Part shown: piece after piece, positions 15,639 through 27,600 of the stretch
Numbering within the stretch: position 1 is the stretch's first letter
Layout of the letters: each line of letters starts with the position of its first letter
Assembly (NCBI GenBank): GCA_902763365.1
Contig: CACWRT010000017.1
Span: forward strand, 1-64,000
Length of the DNA: 64,000 nt
Source: an uncultured Ruminococcus sp.
Lineage (GTDB): Bacteria; Bacillota; Clostridia; Oscillospirales; Acutalibacteraceae
Reading direction: 5' to 3'
The notes under the pieces: model-generated
Seen by the model: only the letters and a program-made list of their open reading frames with translations
Told to the model about the DNA's origin: nothing
The model's database searches: none
Made by a program: the position numbers and the translations under genes

Positions 15639-18600
15639 TCAGGGGGTTGTTTTATTACTTGCGAAAGCGATATCGAACGTTGTACTCGTCAGAAGATTAT
15701 CGTATCCGTTATACGCTGCTGTCAGCGTGTATACATGGTCACAATAATCCTGCGGGTCGCTGATAGTAATAGTACTATTTGCGCTATTAAACGAGAACTT
15801 ACCTCTGAAAGTCTCATCCGTTCCGTTATAGCTTATTACAAGGTTCTGCTTTTCTGTCTGTGTCATTGCGCGTTCTGTACCGTCAGCATTGATAAAGTAT
15901 GCGTCAAGATTACCTTCGCTGAGGCTGTTCCACAGGCGGTTCTTGTTTTCGGCTGTGTTGACAGTTATGACAGCATTTCCGCTTGTTGGAACAGGTACTC
16001 TGCCTCTGTACTCTACTCTGATGCCTTTGACAGCATTTATTCCGCCGCCTGTTTCATTAACGGTATAGAAATTATTGACCTCGGTATCGTTATGACTGTA
16101 CTTATCATAGTAGGCTACCTTGTCATAGTAGTGGATGTCGGCAAATCTATACGGTTCCAACTTCAGTGTCATTGTTTCGCCTTCTGTCCAGTCATACGCA
16201 CCGTTTTTAGATGGGTTATAATCATATCCGGGAGATGTACCATTATACCATAAATAATAATTCGAACCACCAATTTTGTACTGCTGAGTATTGCTATCGT
16301 AAGTCGGCTGTGCACAAATATTGTCCTGCGATGTCCAATACCTATAGTAGTTAGTTACAAACTCATACCTTGAAGTATTTAGCCTGCTTATAGTATATTT
16401 TCCGGGTTCAACTTCAAGCATACCCTCGGAATTAAGACCAAACATACGCTCATTTGCATACTTACTATCATCCGTATTGCCTACGATAGTACAACGAGGA
16501 TAAGAATAATTTTTAGCAGTTGTTTCCAAGAACCAATTTTTATAGTTTGTGTTCTCATTTTGTTGGGTAAACGTGTCAACGCTCATCTTTCCATGATCAT
16601 CAACTGTAAGAGCAACAATATATTCTTTACCATCATCAATAGGTGTATAAATTGCATTTCTCGGATCATTATTGCTATCGCTGTAAGTATGTGTCTGCTT
16701 GATCTTAAAAATGAATGTCGGATCACCCCATTCATTCGGTCTGTATTCGTTGATATGCTCAAACAATCTGATATAAGCAGGAGTCTTTTGATCCTTACAG
16801 GTAAGCTCAAGAACAGAACCATCTGTATTATTTGCAGCTACTACAAAATCCACACGGTTCTTTATATAGGAATAATCTTTTTCATTGTGCATCCTATCAT
16901 CATAAGAGTACGTTTGGGTGCTTGCATTATACAACCATCCGTGGATCATATTATTAGAATATGATTGATCCGGAGTAATAACTTCTTCAAGATAATAGCT
17001 GCCAACCGGAAGATTTTCTATATAGATAATACCATTGTTATCTGTCAATAACGGCTTTACATATTTATAATCTATGATAGCAGTACCGTTTGCAGACGTA
17101 ACAGTAGTCTTTTCGCCATTCGAAGCATTTTCGTCAGAACCGGCCTTATTATAGATAACAAGGCTGCTGCCGCTTACTTCCCAGATATGGTTATTGCTTG
17201 TGTCTGTTGCAGATGCCATTGATGTCTGTGCCGCGGCGTTCGTGCCGACATAGTAGTACTCGGACTTGTTTGCTTTCTTTGCTACGCCCGAAACAAGTGT
17301 GCCGCTGCCGTCACTGCCCACCTGATACAGCAGGAAGCCGTAGCCTGCGCCGAGGTTTTCGCCCAGAGCTGTGCCGCCGTTTGCCGCTGTTGCCTGCCCG
17401 GCTATCTTTGTCAGCTGTACTGCTCCTTTGGACTTTTCATCGCCGAACTGAGTAACGCTCGGGCTTACAGTGTTCTCACTTATGACAAACTCCTGCGTTT
17501 CAGTGCTTATTTCATAGCCTGTCGGCGCGGTGATTTCTTTCCAGTAGTAGTCACCTGTCTTGACGGTTATGACCTTTCTGCCCGAAACATTAAGATCAGC
17601 AATAGTATTGTTCAGGTATTCGGAATCGACTGTCTGCTGAGGTATCTCGTTTTCGTGACCCTGAGCAGGCTTGAGCCATGTGATCTTATCAGTCTTGCCG
17701 TCTGCGCCTGTAACTATTCTTGCAAGAAGTACGTCATACTTTTCGGTCACGGGTGGCTCTTCGATATCGTCAACAATATTACGCTCGTTCGTAAGTTCAA
17801 GCAGATACTCAGGAGTACTGATCTCCGCAAGGCTTGTGGGAACAGTGCCGTTGATATAGCCTTCACTCGATGCCGCGCTTGCAACGAACTGATAAATACC
17901 GTTCGGAGTAAGCTCTTTTACCTCAGACTTACGGTAATTATTATATCCGCTAACTCCTCCCTTGCCCTGTCCGTTGGTAATACGGAAGTACTTTGCGCCT
18001 GCGGGTATCTGTATTCTGTAGGTTTCCGTTTCGTCGCTGAGTTTATCAAGCTTGTACTCATGCTCGCCCTGACCCGAACCTATAGCATTGACACCCTGCG
18101 CGTCAGTATAGAATATGATATGCACATCGTCAAGTACATAGCGATCGTCGGAGAGACTTGAATGTGATATAAGATTCTTCGTACCGTTGTTTATGAAGAA
18201 TACATACTGTCCGTTTGTGCCTGTCATGCTGTAGTTTGCGGTCTGGGCAGAGGTTTTAGTTGTTGAAGTCAGTACGTAAGCCTGTGTATCCGGAGTTGTT
18301 CCGTACTGCACATTTCCTGAGTCCTTGGAATACACAACACCGCCTGTTGCATTCTGAGCTGTTGACATCTTTGTAGATGATAAATATGCTGCTCCGTCAT
18401 TAAAGATAACATAAGGATAATAATTACTGCTTACATTATTGATAGACGGTATCTGGAAAGCATAAACAGTATTATCGCTGTTATCCTTGTAGCTGAATGC
18501 CGGTTCAGTGCCGGGCCATGCGGAAAATTCTCCGTTTGTATCGCCGTAGAAGTATGCGTGTATGTTACTTCCAAATTCATCGCCTTTGTAATAGATATAG

Positions 18601-21600
18601 TCACTATCCGTTTTACGTGCATCAGATGTGAGTGAAGCTCCGCCATCCTTGCTCTGGGCAATTTTGGTAAGCACATATACACTTTCGGGCTTGGTAACCG
18701 TAAGTGTCGAGCCGCCATCATTATCAAGCGTGATAAGACCGCCGATCTGGGTTGTACCGTCAAACAGTTTTACTGACTTAGCCGCTTTGGGCAGACGGAT
18801 GATATACGGGTCGCTTGTCAGACCTGAACCCGGCTGTGCCCCTGTATTGCTAAGCTTTGCACTCTTTACGCTGATACCCTTGCTGTTCAAGGAAGAGCCT
18901 GAAACAGTACTGTCTACCGTATCAATCCTTGTTGTTCCTGCTGTATCACTGTAGAAGATAATGTACGGGTCTGCAAGATAATGACTTGGTGTACCACTGT
19001 TATCATACTCGTCAACGATCTTTATAAAGTTGTTCGTTGTCATGTTTGTTCCCGCAAGGTCAGTGGTATAGTCGGAAAGTGAAGCAACATCATTGATATA
19101 GCCGTAGCGGTCTTCGGGTTGGTATTGGGAGGTGTAAGTGGCAGTAGAACCAGCACCTGAATAATCTTCGATTGACCATGAGGTTGTGCCGGTTTGCACC
19201 TGACCTACTTCCACTGCTGTAATTGCTGTTCGACTATCAGAGCTAGTGCTGATTGAACCACTGGGGTTTGCAGACAGTTTATATAAATAACCTGCTTTGT
19301 AAGTTAAATCACTTGTTTTGACATAATATGTTGCGTTGGTCTTCTGATTATAAAACACTAAATTATCTGGGGTAAAATTAGTGGGTATATCGTGTTGCCA
19401 AACATTAGAATATGTAGTGTTGTTTGCAGTTACAGTGCCAAATACTTCAGATTTTGTGGCACTGTCCCAACCACTATTGGTACTACCTTTCCAAAAATAC
19501 GCATAATTTTCTCCCCAGTAATAATTGTTACTATTATCTTTCCATTCAGGACGCTGAAAATATACATGAGTAGTATCATTTCCACTCGTAGTAGTGGATC
19601 TAAAGATTTTTCCTTTACCATAGTTAAAAGCAGAAATATCCCAATTGATACCATTTGCAGGGTATCGATCAGTATCATTAACTCTAAAAACAACATATTT
19701 CCAATTATCACTGCCTACATCATATTTATAAACATTTCCGGAAACATATGTCATCTCAGGAGAAGCGTCCCAACTGGTCTTACTATTAGAAGAATTATAC
19801 AAATATATTTTTGGCGTACCGCTCCATGTGCTTGGCTTTTCAAAATATATATTAGTATCCTCTGTTCCCTCAGTCCACTGATAAGTAACAGTGTCAGAGC
19901 TTGTCGGATACAATATCGGGCTGTCGTCTGTACTGCTTGCAGAACCGGGCACTTGAGCCGCCTCATTCATAAGCGTTTGATTTTCCTCGATAAGGGTAAT
20001 ACCGCTTGTGGAAGTTATATCGTCATGTCCCGGCATTGAGTATGCGGGGTTCTCCGTGAACAGCGGATAGAACAGTGTAAGTGCCCCGGTGTTACTTATA
20101 CGGTACTGCATATTGCCGAGAGTATAATCATTTCGGTACGGGGATGTTGTTCCGCGCAGTCTGTATATCTTGCCTTCGGCACTTGTTACGCCGCCATTCT
20201 TCGCAACAAATGTTGCCGCGCCTTCGGGGATGTTGACCTTGAACCAGCAGCCCACAGCGTTCGTCACAGCCGTTGTTTCTCCCGGTACAGCTGACGCAGA
20301 ATCAGAAGCAGCTGCAAGATGACCGATATAATTCGGATGTATGTCCGTTGTTGTGCCGTTGGATATGGGTGTGCCGTCTGCTTTATAGAACGTTACGGTC
20401 ATGCCGCCCCATGTGTCAAGATCATCGCTTACAAGATACAGTGCGTCACCGCGCAGACCTGTTGTGTAACTATTATCGTCCGAATATGCCGCATATCCTG
20501 CGCCCGGCGTTTCTACAAACTCAGGCCATGTGAGTGTCAAAGCTGTACCGCTTGCGCTATAATACATACCGCCTGTTGTCTGTCCCTCGCCTGTGATCGC
20601 GCTGACTTTATCATATACCGGGTACTTAGTTGTTTCGGCATTTATCGAAAATGTTTTCGCATTCAGCGGAATACCTACGCTGTACCACTGAGAATCAGAA
20701 GTCTGATGTTTATTTACCTTTATATCCGAAGCAGTAGTGATCTCTGCATCCGAACTGTCATAGAATTTGACTGTCGGCTTTTCGCTGAGTCCGCTGATGT
20801 AGATATAGTCACCTCTCGGCGAGGGGTACGGATCAGTGGATGTATTTGTCTGTGTCGTACCTGACTCGTTGAACTGAGGGTATGCCTTTGTCAAAGTACT
20901 GCCGCTTAGGGTGTAGACCATATGGCGCTTTGTAAAGGTCTGGGAAATATTTTCATTTCCGCTTGCGTTCAACTCAAAGATCTCGCCCATCTCAGAAGTC
21001 TGACTTATAATATTCATGTTCTGATCATAACCGTTGTTGACCTTGAACTTAGCCGCGCCGGCGGGTATCGGTATCTTGTAGTAGGTGTATCCACCATTTG
21101 TGCCCGAATACTTCATAACATATCCGTCGCCGCCCTGTAACATCTGCGCATTATTAGAATAATAGAATGTTACATGGAGATCGTCGTAGTTGGCAGTATC
21201 AGCGCCTGTTGTCCTAACATAGAGATAATCTCCTCTGCCCGTGTAGGTAGTTGTAGGATTATTCTTGAAGTGACCTACAGTACTCCGGTCGGCAAAGTAA
21301 ATATTACCCGGAGCATACTGTATAACCTTTGTTTCGTGTCCGCCGTTTGAAAGGCTGAGACCGTCATTGAATATAACGTGATCATAGTTTATGCGGTCAC
21401 CAAGAGGCACTCGTAACTTATATACTGTGTATTTTGTATCGTTCTTTGTAAACTTGAAAGTCGTATCCGGGTTGGAAGCGTTACCATTGTCAGTGCTGTT
21501 GTTAAGACTTCCGCTATGAGAATACGTGTATATATCAGAATTATACTGTGTACCGTCATTATACTGTGCGCCGACAGGAGCAAGACCCGGCCATATGGAA

Positions 21601-24600
21601 TAGCAGGCTCTCTGCCAGTTATCCTTGCGGAGATCGCCGCCGCCGTAGAAGTAAGCGTATACATGACCGTTCCAGTCGCTCGGCGCAGCAAAGTATACAT
21701 AGTCATAATCGCTTTCGATCTCTTCGGTGTTTTTGTAGCTCTCGTCAGGGTTATCGCCTACGTACCTGATGAAGGAATTCGGCCAGTTTGTAAGCTCAAG
21801 TGAGCATCCGTTAGTCACATTGCTTTCAGAACCGTTCTTCAGCATGAAGTAGTTATGATAGTTCTTGTATAACGCTGCGTTTTTACCTTCTATCAACGGA
21901 TTGTTGGTGGTGTCGTTATACAGCTTTGTTACTGCTGTTCTGAAGTTGTATCCGTATGTTCCGCTTGATTCGCCGTTGCCGTTGTTAATACGGAAAGACT
22001 TAGCGCCCTCAGGAATAGTAAGCTCATATGTCAGATAACCGTTTATTCTGTAGGTGTTCTTGTCTGCGTGAGCATAAGGCTCCATCATATAACCGGGGGC
22101 TTTCTGTCCGATGGGGATGCTTCCCGATTCGTCTGAGAAAAACTCGATGTGGATGTTATGCCATACGATCTTACTGTTGCAGTGGAAAACTATCTTCTGC
22201 GGTGTGTCAATATAGCGGTCGGCTTGTTTCAGACCTGCGGAGTTCGTATACTGATTACGCATATCTGTTCCGCCGTCAGCCTGCGCTACACTGCCATAGT
22301 AAGACGAAAGGTTAACGCCGCCGTCAACGGGAACATTGAAATAACAATTATTGCCGTTCTGATTAGCGTACTGACCGCCCCAGCTTGTCTTTGTATAGAC
22401 CTTGCCGAGCTGATAAGTAAACTTTGTGGTAGTTCTGATACAGTTGCTGCCATCGTACAGCAGGAATCGTACATCTGTATATCCGTCCGGGGGCTGTATC
22501 TTCCATACGACAGTATCTAAGCCGTTATACTGGTCGAGGAAACGCTCCCATACAGCATATTCAACAGTTGACTTTCCGCTTGCACTGAACTGAGCCGCAA
22601 ACCAGTAATTATGATTCTGCTGATCATAGCAGATCTCCTTAGACTGACCGTGTTCATTTGTTCCGGGCCATGTTTTCAGCCATGCGTGACCGTTTTTATC
22701 TGAACTGTCACCAAATCCCGGATCCCACTCACCTGTCCCCGGCTCAAAATCACGGAAGTAGATATAGTCGTTGTCCGTTCTGGGGAGTATCCAGTTTTCA
22801 TTTGAGGAACTCGGGGGAGTTTCAGAATCGTAGTTGTACATTGTTACCGTTTCTGTTCCATCCTTCTGTACAGACGGTACAGAAGGTTTATTGGTATCAA
22901 CGAGATTTGATGTTGCTGCCAGCATCGGCGCAATAACAGGGTCATTAATGCTGTAGGTCGGGGGATCGGTGTTTTCCTTGTAGTACAGCTCAAACTCTGC
23001 GCCGGAAAGTTTTGTACCCACGTTGTCCTTATCGACCTTCTCCACGTCTGTTTCAGTTGTATGACGGTCGTTGGTGTAGGTTAAATTGGCATTTCTAACC
23101 AAGTCTGTAACCTGCACAAACTTATTAATATTTAAATAGTTATTAATGATATAACCACTTGGGGCACTGTCTTCAAAGAACATATACCATTTGCCAATTT
23201 TAATCGTATCGTTTCCGCTTACTGTTATCTGACCTGAGGAATCGAGCTTCAATCCACTCTCAATTATTGTTCCTGCCGCACTAAGCTGAGATTTAGTAAC
23301 TTCGCTTTCAAAAAAATCGCTCGGAAGTGTACCAAATTCATACAGTGTAAAACTTGCTGCACCTGAAGATATTTTGCTACCTGTTTGAGAATCAGTTTTT
23401 GTAAGCGTAACGCTATTTTCTGACGGAGGAGTACTGTATGTATTTGTTATAACAACAGTATTGTTTGTCAAATCCAGCTTTACATTTCCACTGTTTTCGC
23501 CTATAACAGTCAGATTATTACGTGTAATATTTTCTGTTATCTTATAGTATGCAGTCTTAGGTACATTTTTAATTGTAACAGCTTGACTTGCAGATACATT
23601 AACAGTAAAATCTGCTTCACCGTCTGTCACTGTCGCTGTGCCGCTGTCATGACCTTCATACGCAATGGATGTTATATTGCCAAGCCCCTCCAAGTGGACA
23701 TTAAACACAAACAAAGTATCATTGTCCGTACCTGACGGAATAGAACTTCCACCCTCTAATCTCTTTTGCAGTAAAAGGTCAATAGTATACGGGTCATATG
23801 TGTTCGTTATCGTAACCGTTCCTTTTGAATTTGAGGAGTCAATAGTTGCAGACGTTGTCACTTCACCGCTTTTTGACCAATCTTGTTTAACGGTAGTTTC
23901 AGTAACAGTGTAGGTTGTACCGTAAGGGATTTTTGTTATCTTTACAAGATCAACATCTCCCGATTTAACTTCAACATCACAAACATACTGATTTGCAGAA
24001 CTGCTTACAATGGTTACCCTTGAACTATTATTATATCCAATTCCATACGTACTCAGATCAACACCCGGATCAGTATTGCTAAGAGTAACATGGAATGTAA
24101 ACGGAGTAGTATCGTTTACCTCTGTACCCATATATCCTGTTTTCACCAATTCTTTTTTTAGAGTCAACGTACCTTCGGGGTACGTGTATGTGTTGGTAAT
24201 AGTCACAGATTTCGATGCTGAATCAAGTGTATGATTTGTCACACTGCCGCTTGAGGTGTAATTTGCACCATTTGTTTCCGAAACAGTGTATTTTGTGCCG
24301 TAGGGGATGTTATTGATCTCGACATTTCCTGTTTTCGGCACACTTACGTTAAAACTATACTTATTGCCGCTGATAGTACCAATAACTGCCCCTGTTATTC
24401 CATAGCTATCCAGACTGCTTATTCCGCTCGGCGGGGTAAGCTCCACATTAAAGGTGAAATTATCGGGTACTGTATGGTATGTGTAACCGCCCGCAAGCGC
24501 CTTATTCAGAACGAGCTTGCCTTTGCTGCGGGTAAAGGTATTGGTTACTGTTGTGGTAACATCAGTTCCGTTTGCGTCTATGGTTCCTGTACGGTTTGCA

Positions 24601-27600
24601 TCATATGATGGTGTTCCCCACGTGCCCATACCGTTTGTATCTGGCAAATTCTCTGTTTGCTCAACTACAGTATATTTAGTTCCATAAGGCAATCCTGCTA
24701 TAGTTACGGAAGAATTTTTTGATACTTCAATGTTACTTATGACATATTGATGGTTACTACTCTCGTAAGTAGCACTAACCGCAGTCCCTCCAATGGTTAT
24801 ATTGTAGTTTGTAAGATCAATTACATTTGCTGTGTCTTTTTCGGGTGCTTCAAGGGTCACGGTGTATTTGAATTTTGTATCATTATTTACTATATTACCG
24901 TAATCGCCTGCAAGCTGTTTCTTTAATGTAAGATCAGCGGTTTTGCGGGGGTCGGTACGTGTATCGCTCGCGGTTGCGCTTGAAGAACTGATATGCAGAA
25001 CATGACCGATCGGGTTGTTGTTTACGTTATAGCCGTCCGGGGCAGTGACTTCATAGAAGAAGTAATTGCCGTCAGCTATAGCACTGCCATTAAATGTAGT
25101 TACTGTGATATTACCGTTTGAGTCAGTCTTAAAATTCTGACCACTGTTCGTATCAAAACCGTCATAGTATGATGACAGAGCAGTGTATGCTGTAGAACTC
25201 TCAAAATCACTTCGCGCAGTACTTTCGTTAAAATCGGCTTTCAGCTTCAGCAAAACGAACTGAGCATTTGCCAGCTTGAGGCTGGAATTATTTTCGTCAA
25301 CCTTGGTGAGCGACAGGCTGCGTTGGCTGTAGGAGTTGGTGATCTGTGCGGTAATTTCGTTTGAATTTATAGTACCGCTGATATTACTTGCTGCAGTTTG
25401 TGACCAACCTGTGTCAAGCGTACCTTCCGATACTGCATAAGTCGTACCATAGGGTATGTTGGTAATGGACTTGAGTGTACTATTAACATCATTATACGTT
25501 ACATTACTGAACGAGAATGTAGCCTCATTTGATGAAACAGATGTACAGCCAGACGTTCCATTAGTAAAATACTTTGTCAGGTCAACACTATTGTTTGTAA
25601 GAGTAACATTGAATGTAAATAATTTACTGCCATAATCAGAAGTACTCGTACCGCTGCCCAACAGCTTTTGGAGTTTAAGCTCACCGGTTTTATAGGTGTT
25701 CGTGATTTTAGCAGTAGGCGAGGGTGTGGAAGAATTTACTGATCCGCTAAGACCCGATGTTGACGCAGCCACATGTTGCCAGTTAGTTCCTGAGATATTC
25801 TCAGAAACTGTGTACGATGTTCCATAAGGTATATTTGTTATTTCCACATTAGATCCATGTGTAACGCCGACAACAATTGTGCATTGGTGTGCTACACCTG
25901 CACTCTCGCCATTCCATTCTATAGGTGTGTTAGTGATGTAATCCTTCAGATTTACGTTGTTATTTTGCAGGACTACAGTATAATCAAATGACGTACTTCC
26001 AAAAGCGTTTTGTTCTTGTGTCGTAAACAGATCTTTATCAAGTATAAGCTTTCCTGTCTGCTGGTGGGTATTGGTTATAGTGGCGGTATAGGTTGTATTT
26101 TCTGTTTGTATAGTGCCTGATTTCGGGCTGTCGCTCGACCAGCTTATGTCGAACGGTGATACAGTCAGATCGGTTGTTTCTGAAACAATATATGTTGTTC
26201 CTACAGGGATGTTGTTAACCGTTTTCAGAGGATTATCCCCGGCAGTGACATTGACTTTAAATTTGAAGTCATTTGGGTTGTTTTGAGTTACCTCTGAACC
26301 TGTGGGCAGCTCGGTCATAAATTTTGTCAAATCTCTCGTACTGTTTTGCAGTCTTATTTCAAACTCAAACGGTGTTGACGTGCCAACCGAAGTACCTGCA
26401 TTTCCGACAAGGCTCTTCTGTAAGCTCAGTGAACCTACGGGATAACTGTAATTATTTGTAATTTCAGCAGTTGAAGCTGTTGAGCCTATAGTACCTGTCT
26501 GCGTATTGCCAGATGTTACTGACCAATATCGCGGAAGTGTACCTGTTTCTGTAACGGAATATTGTGTTCCGTAAGGTATACCGCTTATTACAACATCAGT
26601 TCCTGCCTGCATTGTAAACACAGTGGGGGAAGTAAAATTTGCTTCTTCTCCGCCGCCAATTTTCTGCTTTATGACGTAATTCGATAAATCAACACCTGTC
26701 GGAGCCGTCAATGTCACATTGAATGTAAAAGTCTGGTTAGTCGGCGCATCTGTGCCTGTTACTGTTTTTCTCAAAGTAAGGCTGTTAGTAAGACGGGTAT
26801 TGACAACAGTACCTGACTTTGTGGTTGTATCTGTTGTGCCGCTCAAGGTACCCGTTACGCTTTTTTGTTGGTAATTGACTGACGGACTGCTTTCAGTTAT
26901 TGAGTACGCAGTACCATAAGGTATGCCGCTTATAGTAGCAGTCTGACCTTTTACGAGAGTAAAAGTACCGGTTGAAGTCAACGTGGTTGTTTCGGCAGGA
27001 TTAGTTTTTACAACCTCAACGGTACTATAATCCGTTGCGTCAACACCTGCAACACCAAAGACACCATCAAAATCCACCTGGAACGTAAATGCGTCACTTA
27101 CATTATCATCAGGATCAAGAGATTTTGTTACACTTATCGCACCTGTATTTACCTGATTGATAAAGTATTCGGTAAGCATAACAGCAAGGTTTTCGTCAGT
27201 CGGGTTAGCAGCGGACGGATTAATAGCCGCAGTAATATTGCTGAATATAAACGAACCGTCACCATTCGGCTCAAACTCATTTCCGTTACGGTCTACTATT
27301 TTGTTAGTAGTAGTGTAATAAGATGCTAATGATCTGGACGAGTTGTTTGCTGCGTTTATAGCTCCATTTGAAGCATTGTAAAGAGTTGCATGGCTTGTAA
27401 CAGCGGGGGTTCTTGTAAGTAAATACGGAGTCGTACCCTGTACGATCTGCATCGTAGAACCTTTTTTAAATTGCTTTTCAAACTCGGCTGATGATTCTTT
27501 ACCTGTATTCGATTTATCGTAAACGCTGTCGTTAGTACCGTACATAAGAAACAGATCGCCGCCGTTATTTCTGTCGGAAATTGTTCCCGTAGTCTTACCG

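Noticed and set aside
15639..15720. Sortase sorting signal at the end of giant 1
   Set aside because: The last residues (AFASNKTTP) have no LPXTG motif, hydrophobic segment or basic tail; giant 2 also ends without one.
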